Below are positions 1 to 8,693 of a stretch of 64,000 nt of DNA, one piece after another. The notes beneath the pieces are model-generated. The model searched no databases. It saw nothing but the letters and a program-made list of their open reading frames with translations, and had not been told where the DNA came from. Origin of the DNA: Planctomycetaceae bacterium (lineage in GTDB: Bacteria > Planctomycetota > Planctomycetia > Planctomycetales > Planctomycetaceae); contig JAHBXV010000017.1 in NCBI GenBank assembly GCA_019636285.1, positions 1 through 64,000 on the forward strand, given 5' to 3'. Made by a program: the position numbers and the translations under genes. How positions within the stretch are numbered: position 1 is the first letter of the stretch; each line of letters begins with the position of its first letter.

Positions 1-54
1 CGTCTCGCCGTCGCCTCGGCCTTCACACCGCCGAGGACGAGCGACGGCGAGACG
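1..54. repeat. perfect inverted repeat at left window edge
   Basis: Bases 1-14 (CGTCTCGCCGTCGC) are the exact reverse complement of 41-54, and inside them CCTCGG (14-19) pairs with CCGAGG (31-36), so the whole stretch can fold into one long hairpin. The arm may continue left of the window. It lies about 170 bases beyond the 3' end of the minus-strand gene that stops at 222. The rest of 55-221 shows no gene. It could be a terminator or an intergenic repeat; no T-run follows. Confidence 0.6.
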
Positions 55-221
55 AACGGGGAGAAAACACCCCCGTTTGTTGAGCCCGAACGGAGTCGAT
101 TTTCCAACCCACACCCCTTGACAAGAAACACAGCCGCTGCGGCATCGGAGGATTAAAAGCGACGCTCTCGTTCTTGTTCCCCGGCTGACCCAAGAAACGA
201 AAAAGCACTGCCGTACTGCGA

Positions 222-794
222 CTACGGCCGCAAATTCCAGCTCCCGAATGCAGCGCGACCCGGATTTGCCGATTGCTGGTTTTCCCAGGCTTTCCAAGTC
301 CCGCCATTCCAGCGATCGGTGGAATAGTGTGCCGCCGCCGGCGAAGGGCCGGGGTTGACCCCGTAGCGGCTCATCCCGAAAGACTGCTCCGTCCCCAGCC
401 GCATGTTCGACCAGGTTCGTTCGCGCGGGCCGTAGTACGTGTTCGGCGCGTTCGCATTCGCTCGATCGGCCCCTACGTCGTAGCGGTTCTCGGGAGCCAG
501 AGGGTTCTGGTAAGCCTGCCACGGAACCTGCGGCTTCTCGGGAAACAATCCCACGTCGTAGTCGGATGCTCCTTGCAGGTAGGCCTTTCGCGCAGCTTCG
601 CGACGGGCGTTTGCATCGAGCGTGGGCTGCGGCGCTCCCCCGAAGAAGCCAAGCTGCGGCGGAGCTGGGGGATTAACGGTTGTCGAACGATCGGTCGCGG
701 CCGGAGCCGGTGACTGAGCCAATCCGGATTGCTCCGTCACGACGAGCAGCGTCAGGACGACGACCGGCATCCAGCGACGAATTGTCAGCGGCAT
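222..794 (-). CDS. small secreted protein of unknown function
   Basis: A 190-residue protein that I do not recognise. The chosen ATG is preceded by AAAGGA about 11 bases upstream and is followed directly by a signal peptide (basic start MPLTIRRW, hydrophobic VVVLTLLVV, likely cleavage after GLAQ); a longer reading from 845 would bury this signal. The mature part is rich in Pro, Asn, Tyr and Trp, with no membrane segment or known motif (for example DVGLFPEKPQVPWQAYQNP), and suggests an extended exported or surface protein. It is a single gene on the minus strand, 171 bases downstream of the ABC permease/protease gene, so it could be the last gene of that unit. Function unknown. Confidence 0.6.
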   Translation of the reverse strand: MPLTIRRWMPVVVLTLLVVTEQSGLAQSPAPAATDRSTTVNPPAPPQLGFFGGAPQPTLDANARREAARKAYLQGASDYDVGLFPEKPQVPWQAYQNPLAPENRYDVGADRANANAPNTYYGPRERTWSNMRLGTEQSFGMSRYGVNPGPSPAAAHYSTDRWNGGTWKAWENQQSANPGRAAFGSWNLRP

Positions 795-965
795 TTTTTG
801 CCCGTCCTTTCCGACCAGATCATCGAAGCGCGCGGAGCGACACACAGACAGTCATTCTGAATTCGACTTCGACCGCGCACCACGCGGGAATGACCGAAAC
901 TCGAAAAATTAGGGGCGGGCCAGGAACCCGACGGTTTCCCGCCAAAATTGCCGGTCCGCGAGCGA

Positions 966-3296
966 TCACCGCGCGAGGTGTGGCAGGCCGTCACCCAGCG
1001 GTTCGGCGGCCTCATCGCGGCGTCTGTCGCCTGAGAGTAACCAGCCCAGCGCGAGTGCTGCCCCCACCGCGCACACCAGCAGCAGAAGCGGCTGATAGGA
1101 CATCTCGCCGCCATCAATGTGCCACAGCCAGTCCCATCCCCCGCCGCGAGGCAGAGTCGTGAAGTTGCGGAAGCGCAAGACTTCCAACCCGTTATAGAGA
1201 ATGTGAAAGACAATCCCCGGCAGCAGCGAGTTCGTCCGCACGGCGAGCAAGCCGAGGACGATCCCCAGCAGTGCCGCATTGAACACCTGCTGGGGAATCA
1301 GGTGCATCAGCCCGAATGTCGCCGCGCTCACGATGACGGCCAGGCCCCAGCGTCCAGCGTGGCCAAAACCGCTCAGTAGAAAGCCGCGAAACGCTACCTC
1401 TTCGCAAATGCCAGGGGCAATCGCGAAGGCCAGCAACGCCAACCACAACGACTGGCTGGGATCGGCCATCTGCCCCATCAGTTCCTGGACCGAAGGGGGC
1501 AACTGCGGAAAGAACCACCGCAAAGCCGACGCCAGTTCGATGGTGAGCGGATGCAGGAAAAATGGCAGTGCGGCCCCAATCGCAAGCCCTTTGAGCGGCG
1601 GCCAGTTGAGTCGCAACGTCGATCGCAGGCTGGTCGTCAGCATGACCGACATGATGAGCGGCGGCGTGGCGACGATGGCCAGTTGCTGAATGATGAGCAA
1701 CTGCATCATCAGCGTGCCGCGATCGGCCTCGGCCACTTCATGCAGCGGATTCTGGAAAGCCCGCATCGCCGCGAACTGCAGGAACATGATGACCACGAAG
1801 CAGAACATGGCTTCCGCGAACGACGGCGTCGGTTCCTTGTCGCGCAGAAGATGACGCAGCCACAGCCGGATGTCGAAGCGCTCGGCTTCGCGGAACAGGA
1901 CTTCCTCGCCACGAAACTGGTCGATCGCCCACCACAGCGCCAAGAGGCTGTAGCCAATCGACGTCACCAGGACGGGGGCCACATACCAATAGGGCGCCGC
2001 AGCCAGCGTGGTCTCTTTGAGAAACCCTTTGAGCAACAGCGCCGGCCCCATGACGGGCATCACGCTGTAGAACGGCTCCAGTTCCACGCCGGGAGACAGG
2101 CAGAAGACCGTCAGCCCCAGCGTCGCCATTAACAGAGGTGTCAGGTAATACTGACCTTCCTTGCTGCTCTTGGCGAAGGTGGCGAGTGCCAGACATAGCG
2201 CGCTGAACAACGCCGATAACGGGATCAGCAGCAGGACGACCCAGAACAGGCTCGTCACCGGCGGCAGGCTGAGGTCGCCCAATCGGCTCAGCGCGCCGGA
2301 CGAACCGAGTGACGCCATGTACCAGCTTGTGAACCCCAGGCTGACGAGGTTCAGAATCGCGGTGCTCAAGCTGAACAGCATCACTGTCAGGAACTTGCCG
2401 ATGACGATGTCTGTTCGCGAAGCGGGACAGATCAGCAGCGTCTCCATGGTGCCGCGCTCTTTTTCGCCGGCACACAGGTCGATCGCCGGATAGAACGCCC
2501 CGGTCAGCGCCATGATGACGAGCATCGCCGGGAACAGCTTGCTCCACAGGTTGGCCGAGAGTTGCTCGTCCTCCGCGAGATCAATCTCTAGCGGATTGAC
2601 CGGCCGCGGCAGATCGGCGGGCAATCCGGCTGTCTGCAACTGATTCTCCAGGAGCGCCCGCTCCCAGCGATCCACGGCCTTCATCACCCGGCTGAAGGCG
2701 ATGAGCGAGCGCTCGTCGGCCGAGTTGTGCAAGACAATCGGCCGACGGTTCCGGGCCGGCTCCGCGGTCGCTTCGGTGTCGCGGGACGACAGACCTGCTC
2801 CGCGTGCGGCGATCTTGTCCGCGAATCCCGCCGGTACGATGACCAGCACTTCAAAATCGGCGTCGTCGAACAGTTTGCCGATCGCCGAATGCCGCTGGCG
2901 GTTTCGCGGTTGCGCATCGTTCGCATCCGCCGTGTCGCCGCCACGAATCTGGTCGGCGATGTTCTCCGCCTGTGCGAGCAGCGCGGCTTGCTCGGGATGG
3001 TCACCAGCCGTCGCGGCCGTGACGATGTTCAGCTTCTCAGTCTCTTCCGGCCGGTCGAACCAGGTCTTGGCGAAATGTTTGCCATCAATGAGCGGCGGTG
3101 CCGGAAGATCGTCGGCATTCAGGACCACCACGGTCCGCGGCTGTTCCTGAAACAGAACCGTCAGTTGCAGCGTGCCAATGCCGAGTGCCGGGTACAGCAG
3201 CAACGGCAGAACGGCGATCATGAACAGCGTCCGTCGGTCGCGGAGCTGATCGGAAAGTTCCCGACGGCAGATGAGCAGGATATTGCGCGGACTCAT
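966..3296 (-). CDS. ABC-2 type permease fused to a CPBP intramembrane protease
   Basis: A 776-residue two-part membrane protein. The N-terminal half looks like a NatB-type ABC exporter permease: a first membrane segment near residues 25-45, a large extracytoplasmic domain to about 240, then a membrane bundle to about 480 with the ABC-2 hallmark AGEKERGTMETLL after the second helix. The C-terminal part is a CPBP (CAAX protease/bacteriocin-processing) domain: EEVAFR with Glu632-Glu633, FGLMH with His665 and FHILYN with His698/Asn702 give the expected glutamate/histidine set. The ATPase partner lies 72 bases upstream on the same strand. CPBP proteins cleave or bind peptides in the membrane; the substrate here is unknown. 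The fusion suggests export coupled to processing, or sodium/antimicrobial efflux as in NatAB. Domain calls are strong, substrate is not. Confidence 0.88.
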   Translation of the reverse strand: MSPRNILLICRRELSDQLRDRRTLFMIAVLPLLLYPALGIGTLQLTVLFQEQPRTVVVLNADDLPAPPLIDGKHFAKTWFDRPEETEKLNIVTAATAGDHPEQAALLAQAENIADQIRGGDTADANDAQPRNRQRHSAIGKLFDDADFEVLVIVPAGFADKIAARGAGLSSRDTEATAEPARNRRPIVLHNSADERSLIAFSRVMKAVDRWERALLENQLQTAGLPADLPRPVNPLEIDLAEDEQLSANLWSKLFPAMLVIMALTGAFYPAIDLCAGEKERGTMETLLICPASRTDIVIGKFLTVMLFSLSTAILNLVSLGFTSWYMASLGSSGALSRLGDLSLPPVTSLFWVVLLLIPLSALFSALCLALATFAKSSKEGQYYLTPLLMATLGLTVFCLSPGVELEPFYSVMPVMGPALLLKGFLKETTLAAAPYWYVAPVLVTSIGYSLLALWWAIDQFRGEEVLFREAERFDIRLWLRHLLRDKEPTPSFAEAMFCFVVIMFLQFAAMRAFQNPLHEVAEADRGTLMMQLLIIQQLAIVATPPLIMSVMLTTSLRSTLRLNWPPLKGLAIGAALPFFLHPLTIELASALRWFFPQLPPSVQELMGQMADPSQSLWLALLAFAIAPGICEEVAFRGFLLSGFGHAGRWGLAVIVSAATFGLMHLIPQQVFNAALLGIVLGLLAVRTNSLLPGIVFHILYNGLEVLRFRNFTTLPRGGGWDWLWHIDGGEMSYQPLLLLVCAVGAALALGWLLSGDRRRDEAAEPLGDGLPHLAR

Positions 3297-3368
3297 CGCG
3301 TGACGCCAATACTCCGAATCATCACAGGTTCTGCCAGTCTGCCGTCTTGATGTTTTCTGAAAATCGGG

Positions 3369-4127
3369 TCACGCGCTCGCGACTTCGCGGTCGTGCCGGT
3401 CGATCAGTTCGAAGAACAGTTCTTCCAGATCGTCGCGTTCGTACTGTTCCTGAAGTTCCTTCACGCTCCCCATCGCGAGAATTCGACCGCGATAGATGAT
3501 CGCGATCCGTTCGCACAGCTTTTCCACCTCGCTCATGATGTGCGTGGAATAAATGATGCACTTTCCCTGATCGCGCAGCGACCGCACTTCGTCGAGCACC
3601 TTGCGGCCGACCAGAATGTCGAGTCCCGACGTCGGTTCGTCGAAGATCAGGACCGGCGGATCGTGGACGATGGTCCGGGCGATGGAAACCTTCTGCTTCA
3701 TTCCGGTCGACATCTTGGACCCGAGCACGTCTCGGATCTCGCGCATCTGCAACCGCTCGAACAGATGTTCGATCCGATCCTTCAGCATGTCTTCCGGAAT
3801 GCCGTACAGCCGTCCAAAGTATTCCACCATTTCATACGCGGTCATCCGGTCGTAAATACCGGTGTTGTTCGACATGAAGCCGATGCGTGCCCGGACGTCA
3901 GCCGGATGCGTGGCGACGTCGTAACCGGCGACCAGCGCTGTTCCCGAAGTGGGCCGCAGAACCGTGCTGAGAATCCGCAGACAGGTGGTTTTGCCCGCGC
4001 CATTCGGACCCAGGAGTCCGAGAATCTCGCCCGGCTGGACCGTGAAGCTGACCTTGTCCAAAGCCAGAAAGCCCTGCTCGTGCTGCAGGTCTCGAAACCG
4101 CTTTGTCAATCGCTCCACGGCGATCAT
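3369..4127 (-). CDS. ABC transporter ATP-binding protein, NatA-like
   Basis: A 252-residue ATPase, the usual length for a single nucleotide-binding domain. Walker A is GPNGAGKT (residues 40-47), the signature region is [13 protein letters not shown], and Walker B with its catalytic glutamate is [12 protein letters not shown], followed by the switch histidine in [10 protein letters not shown]. It is most similar in layout to the NatA/CcmA group that works with ABC-2 permeases. It lies directly upstream of the permease/CPBP gene with a 72-base gap and should drive it in the inner membrane. The ATG at 4127 has no strong Shine-Dalgarno sequence but the protein begins at the normal position for the family ([11 protein letters not shown]). 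The 207 bases upstream, before the ligase stop, probably hold the promoter. Confidence 0.92.
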   Translation of the reverse strand: MIAVERLTKRFRDLQHEQGFLALDKVSFTVQPGEILGLLGPNGAGKTTCLRILSTVLRPTSGTALVAGYDVATHPADVRARIGFMSNNTGIYDRMTAYEMVEYFGRLYGIPEDMLKDRIEHLFERLQMREIRDVLGSKMSTGMKQKVSIARTIVHDPPVLIFDEPTSGLDILVGRKVLDEVRSLRDQGKCIIYSTHIMSEVEKLCERIAIIYRGRILAMGSVKELQEQYERDDLEELFFELIDRHDREVASA

Positions 4128-4334
4128 GCCACACCGCCCGGTCCGCTAATGATGTCCGAACGCACGGCTATCCCCTGGATCGGCCCGCGTCCTGTTTCCA
4201 ACTCTACCATGCCGCCGCGCGGCCGCAGGTTCTTATCGTCCGCGTTCGCTGAATTGCCATCAGTCCATCAGCGCCGCCGGTACGAGCGGCCAGCTTCGTT
4301 GACCGATTGCGGCGGCAGGACGCGCACTGGTCGC

Positions 4335-5996
4335 CTAATCCGATATGTCAGCCGCCGAAATTGATGCGTGGGCGGGCGGGTCCGCCGGCGGGTCCCGCAA
4401 CCATTGCCGCAGAACTTGAAGAGAATCGGCTTGTTCCGCGCGCATATCCTTCCGCCAGCGGACGATTCGCGGAAATCGCACCGTCAGGCCCGCTTTGTGT
4501 CGCGTCGAGGGCTCGATCGCATCGAAGGCCAGTTCGAAGACCAGTTCCGGAGTCACGCTGCGGACCGGTCCGAATTTCTCCCGAGTGTTTTCCCGCACAA
4601 ACCGATCGATCTCCGCAATTTCTTCATCCGTCACTCCCGCGCCGGTCTTCGCAATCGGGACAAGCAGGTCGTCCTCCCAGACGGCAAACGTGTATTCGTT
4701 AAACCGGTTCGCCCCCCGTCCGTCCCCCGCCTGCACATAGAGCAGCACACAGACAGCCGTCAGCGGGTCGACTTTCCAGGCCCACCAGTCGTCATGCTCC
4801 TGGTTCGTTCGATAGGGCGACGTCAGTCGCTTGAGCATCAAGCCTTCCGCTCCCCATTCACGACTAACCTCACGGAGTTCGGCCAGTTCCTCCCACGTGG
4901 CCGCGACAAGTCCCGGTGACCGCATCAGCGGTTCGCTCATAGATGTCGCCGGTCGCGACATCGGAGAGACGAGATGCTGTTCCAGGCGCGCCCGGCGTTC
5001 AGCCAGCGGCCGCTCGCGCCAGTCGATCCCCACGTCTTCCAACAGATCGAATCCCAGAAACGACGCGGGGACTTCCGCGAGCATCGCCTTACTCGGCTTC
5101 TTGCGATCGACCCGACGCTGCAACGTCGAGAGCGGCAACATGGCACCGTTCCGGATCGCGAGGATGACCCCATCGAGAATGGTTCCGTCGGGAAGGTTTT
5201 GGACGGCCGCCGAAATCTCGGGCAACGTCTCGGTCAGCAGCACATCCCCGCGCGACCAGATCGTGACAGCGCCATCATGCTTCAGAATCTGAGCGCGAAT
5301 GCCATCCCATTTCCATTCAGCCAGCCACTCGCTGAGGGATCCCAAGGACTCCGGTTCCTGCTCCAGTTGGGAAGCTGGCGAAAACAAATATGGCTGTCGA
5401 CAGGGGGTCGCTTCAGTTTCTGGCAAGACGAGTTGGCGGTAAGCCGCGGCAGTGGGCTTCCAGTTTTCCGCCAGTCGTCGCACGACGGTGGCTGTTGGCA
5501 ATTGCGTGACCTCGGCCAGTGCCCGTGCCACCAGTTGTTGCGAGACCCCCGCCCGAAACTGTCCCGTCAGCAACTTGTTCCAGACAAGTCGGCACTCTTC
5601 GGGGAGTTCGAACCAGGCCTGGATCACCGCGTCGCGCTGGCGATCTTCCTCAAGCGATCGCAGGGGAAGCAGGATCTCGTCGATCCAGCGGTGGAAGAGA
5701 CGCTCCTGCACGCCCGTCGGAGGCGGCAACAGCAGCGTCACGGTTTCCGCCAGATCGCCGACTGTGGAGTAGCATTCCTCGAACAGCCACTCGTCAATAT
5801 CCGCCAGTTCGGCTGCCCACCGCGCGAGCAGTCGAGGAGCGAGTGCTTGCCGGATGCGGCGACCGCTGAGGAAGTAGACCGCCCAGATCGCATCAGCCGG
5901 ATCCGCGCTCGCAAAGTATCTGGCGAGCGCGGCCTGTTTCTCCGACGTGCGTGTCGTCTCGTCGAGTTCGCGATACAACGCGGCGAAGTCGCGCAT
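4335..5996 (-). CDS. ATP-dependent DNA ligase, cisplatin-damage-response type
   Basis: A 553-residue ligase. The adenylation motif KWDGIR (Lys229 from the chosen ATG) sits in EWKWDGIRAQI; an N-terminal DNA-binding domain (residues 1-200) comes first, beginning MRDFAALYRELDETT as in the bacterial ligase family known as cisplatin damage response ATP-dependent DNA ligase; an OB-fold domain follows with VDPLTAVCVLLYVQAGDGRG and the motif VRFPRIVRWRKD near the C terminus. It seals nicks in repair using ATP, alongside the essential NAD-dependent LigA. Family members are usually encoded with a PdeM phosphoesterase, a nuclease and an Lhr-like helicase; here only PdeM is visible, 9.5 kb away. The in-frame TTG at 6005 is a less likely start than the ATG at 5996. 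Confidence 0.9.
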   Translation of the reverse strand: MRDFAALYRELDETTRTSEKQAALARYFASADPADAIWAVYFLSGRRIRQALAPRLLARWAAELADIDEWLFEECYSTVGDLAETVTLLLPPPTGVQERLFHRWIDEILLPLRSLEEDRQRDAVIQAWFELPEECRLVWNKLLTGQFRAGVSQQLVARALAEVTQLPTATVVRRLAENWKPTAAAYRQLVLPETEATPCRQPYLFSPASQLEQEPESLGSLSEWLAEWKWDGIRAQILKHDGAVTIWSRGDVLLTETLPEISAAVQNLPDGTILDGVILAIRNGAMLPLSTLQRRVDRKKPSKAMLAEVPASFLGFDLLEDVGIDWRERPLAERRARLEQHLVSPMSRPATSMSEPLMRSPGLVAATWEELAELREVSREWGAEGLMLKRLTSPYRTNQEHDDWWAWKVDPLTAVCVLLYVQAGDGRGANRFNEYTFAVWEDDLLVPIAKTGAGVTDEEIAEIDRFVRENTREKFGPVRSVTPELVFELAFDAIEPSTRHKAGLTVRFPRIVRWRKDMRAEQADSLQVLRQWLRDPPADPPAHASISAADISD

Positions 5997-6030
5997 CGAA
6001 CCCAAACCTACAGCTCAGCCACGGCTGATT

Positions 6031-6108
6031 CGTGTGCCACTGGCTCTGCCAGTGTCTCTTTCTGTGGAAAAACTCCGTAAAGCGCACTGGCGGAGCCAGT
6101 GGCACACG
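6031..6108 (-). repeat. interspersed double-hairpin repeat, copy A
   Basis: Arms 6031-6054 and 6085-6108 are inverted repeats of 24 bases with one mismatch, and each arm is itself a hairpin (CACTGGC-3 nt-GCCAGTG). The spacer is 30 bases. Read in the sense of the minus-strand gene that stops at 6136, it begins 27 bases after the stop codon. The bases between (TAGTGTGTTGTG from the stop codon) resemble the leader of copies C, D and F. It lies between that gene and the downstream DNA ligase, so it may end or attenuate transcription between them. Confidence 0.9.
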
Positions 6109-6135
6109 TCAGCATAGATCTAATGACACAACACA

Positions 6136-8283
6136 CTACGGCGCGCTCGACGGCGGGACCGTTTCGCCCCGACGTCGCGCCCGTTCCCGCTGTCGCTGCT
6201 GCCGTCGTTCCAAGCGCTCTTCCGGCGTCAGTACCGGGGCATTTTGCAGCCGCTCGAAGACCGAGTCGGGAATATAGCGCTCGGCTTCGTCGGGAAGCAG
6301 GGCGCGCGTGGCGAACGGCAGCCATTTGCGCCACGCTGCCGACGGTGATTCGGAAGCGTCGGATTCGCCCCCTGCCTGCTGTACGCCCTTTGACGAGTCT
6401 TCCGGCAGCTTGCCAAGGTCGACTTCCAGCTCTAATCCGTCATTGCCGTCGCGCACGACGGGGAGAATGTTCGACACCGGTTTCGACTTGGCCAGGAACT
6501 GGGTCAATGCCATGGCCGGACCGGCAAAGCTGACCAGGATTGGGTTCCGAACCTCAAGCAGAATTCCCTCGGCCGGGCGGGTCATGCTGACGCTCATCGG
6601 TTTGAGGTAAGGCAGAATCGCCGCGTTCGACGGGAAATCGACCGCCGAGATTCGCACGCCTTCGTCGCCCAGTTTTGCAGCCAATGTGGAGACCGCCCAC
6701 GGCCAGACCGCGAGAACCGTTTGCGCGACGCGCGGCGTATCGACCCACAGCCAGCCGATCGATTCGTTCGGAATCGATCGTGTCTTCGCAAACGAAGCCC
6801 CGCCGTCCGCGATAAACCGCAGATGGGCCTTCAGGCACTGGGGATGAAGCGCGGCGACAATCTGATGAGGCGTGATCGCGAACGACGGCGCGAAGGCGGC
6901 GTCGTCATCGTCAAAAATCATGGTATAGAGCGGAAAGTCCTGGAATGTCGTCTGCTCGAGGCGAAAATCGCCTTTGCCGCCGTCAGCACGACGTTTCAGC
7001 GCGATCATCAACTGGCTGAACACGACGTTGCCGCGCTGGGGATCGCGCAGGTTGACCGACAGGATCGGTCCGCTCAGCAGCAGCCCCCCGGTCGACGGGG
7101 CGTTGTACAAAGTCCAGGTGTCTCCAATCCCGGCCAGCACATCCAGCTGAAAACTGATCCCGAGATCGCGTTCCGTTTGTTTGACGGCTTCGCCGTACAG
7201 CGCCTCGAAAATCGGCGCGATCGTCCGCAACCCCTCGCGAACTCCCAGATCGATCTCCGCGAGACTCAGACTTTTCACGCCCACGAAATCGGCGTCGGCA
7301 GGAACCCGCGCGAGCGCTTCGGCCGTCAGCGGGGGACCGGAGAACAGCCTCAGCAAACCGGCGGCACCAGGCGCTGTCGCGAGCCAGCTTCGCTGGACGA
7401 CTTCACCATTTTCGACCGAGATCGCTCCCATCCAGGGCCCGAGCTGGCGAAGACCAAGACCGTTGGTCACCGTCTCGACCGTGCGGCGACGCGAGTCGCT
7501 GAGTCCGGGAAGAATCGCCGTCATCAGCGACGGGACATCGGCCCAGGCCACCAGGGACAGACGTTCCCGCGTCACGCGGTTCCACGCATCGGCGAACTCC
7601 GGCCGTGCCGCCAGTTCGCTCTCCGCGCCGTTGGCGAGCCGCTGGGCGATCCGTTCGGGCAATTCCGTCCCGTACGCGACTGCGACGCGACCTTCCAACT
7701 GCATGACCGTCAACGGAATCGCCAGTGGTGTTCCGGCTGCTTCCGGCACGAAGACAACCCGATTGCCGCTGGTTGTGTGCTCCCAACCAGTCCTATCGAC
7801 GATCAACTGAACGATCGCCGCGAAGGTCGCGCTGGCCCGGTCTTCCCCGACGGAAAGGACAACAGCCCCCTCCAGCCGCGCGGGCAGGCTCAAAAGGGGC
7901 GATTCGCTCCCTTCGATCGGCGGAGCCATCGCCACGAACAGGCAACCGGGGTCGGACAGGAGTTCGCGCGTCAGATCGGCCAATTCGCGTGGCGACTTCC
8001 CGTGGGAATCGCGATCGGCTGCCTTATCAAGCGTGGAGTTCAGGATGCCCTCGAGCTTATCCACGAACGCGACAATCTCGGGGTCGGCGATCCACCCGTC
8101 GATGCCGGGCGCGCCGGGCTTTCCGGCTGAGCGCTCCGCCCATTCGACATACACCTGGGCGTGGGCCGGCGGCAATTTGATGAGATCGGCATCGCGCTGA
8201 CCGGGGGGCTGACCCAAAAACCCGCCTCCACCGGTCAGGAGAATCAACAATTCCAGGACACCAACACTCGGAATCGACTGCAT
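6136..8283 (-). CDS. exported DUF3352-like protein of unknown function
   Basis: A 715-residue protein with an N-terminal hydrophobic stretch (VGVLELLILLTGGGGFLG) that looks like a signal peptide or anchor. The ATG at 8283 has AAGGAG seven bases upstream, which decides it against the ATG at 8301. The body shows the pattern of large planctomycete secreted proteins related to DUF3352: long alternating strands, PPAHAQVYVEW near the start and VPADADFVGVKSLSLAEID mid-protein, with no catalytic motif that I can name. The C terminus is a basic, charged tail (EERLERRQQRQRERARRRGE). Repeat copy A follows the stop codon. It is divergent from the synthase gene at 8694. Probably periplasmic or envelope-associated; function unknown. 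Confidence 0.65.
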   Translation of the reverse strand: MQSIPSVGVLELLILLTGGGGFLGQPPGQRDADLIKLPPAHAQVYVEWAERSAGKPGAPGIDGWIADPEIVAFVDKLEGILNSTLDKAADRDSHGKSPRELADLTRELLSDPGCLFVAMAPPIEGSESPLLSLPARLEGAVVLSVGEDRASATFAAIVQLIVDRTGWEHTTSGNRVVFVPEAAGTPLAIPLTVMQLEGRVAVAYGTELPERIAQRLANGAESELAARPEFADAWNRVTRERLSLVAWADVPSLMTAILPGLSDSRRRTVETVTNGLGLRQLGPWMGAISVENGEVVQRSWLATAPGAAGLLRLFSGPPLTAEALARVPADADFVGVKSLSLAEIDLGVREGLRTIAPIFEALYGEAVKQTERDLGISFQLDVLAGIGDTWTLYNAPSTGGLLLSGPILSVNLRDPQRGNVVFSQLMIALKRRADGGKGDFRLEQTTFQDFPLYTMIFDDDDAAFAPSFAITPHQIVAALHPQCLKAHLRFIADGGASFAKTRSIPNESIGWLWVDTPRVAQTVLAVWPWAVSTLAAKLGDEGVRISAVDFPSNAAILPYLKPMSVSMTRPAEGILLEVRNPILVSFAGPAMALTQFLAKSKPVSNILPVVRDGNDGLELEVDLGKLPEDSSKGVQQAGGESDASESPSAAWRKWLPFATRALLPDEAERYIPDSVFERLQNAPVLTPEERLERRQQRQRERARRRGETVPPSSAP

Positions 8284-8693
8284 CGTGCGCTCCTTCGTCA
8301 TTCGTCGCTGGTAGCCGGTGGGCGCGGTCGTCGCGCTACCAGACTACCTGTTCTTCGCCATCCCAGGCGGCTTTCACGGGCTGGATGGAATTTCTTCCCT
8401 GCCAGAAATCATGGTAGGCCGGGGCTCCGGCCAAAGAAAGCGGGAACGGGGATTCCCCACTCACATCGGCCGTCATGAATGTTTGGAGCGCGTGCAATTG
8501 CGTCGGGAATCGCCGTATACTTTCCAGTTCTCCACCGGCTTCGCTCGGTGGGGCGGCGGCGGTCAATGTGTGCGCCGCGCGTAGCCCTCTCGACATGATG
8601 TCGTTCCCTGACAGCATTCTTGGCCGGCTTTCCAGCCCGATCTTTCGGATCGGGTGTTCGCGGCGGGTTCAAGCGATCTCTTCGAGCCTTCGC
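8284..8693. other. divergent intergenic region between DUF3352-like gene and PfaA-like gene
   Basis: About 410 bases separate the two divergent start codons. It must carry promoters for both genes, but I see no convincing -35/-10 pair. Open frames through this stretch on both strands read as proline/serine-rich noise and lack ribosome binding sites. The PfaA-like frame stays open leftward to 8475 with other ATGs at 8595 and 8598, so its start is uncertain within this stretch. Confidence 0.4.

Noticed and set aside
6031-6108. Coding reading of the double-hairpin repeats (CHWLCQC strings)
   Set aside because: The same string appears in unrelated frames at every copy; it is a by-product of the repeat, not a conserved peptide.
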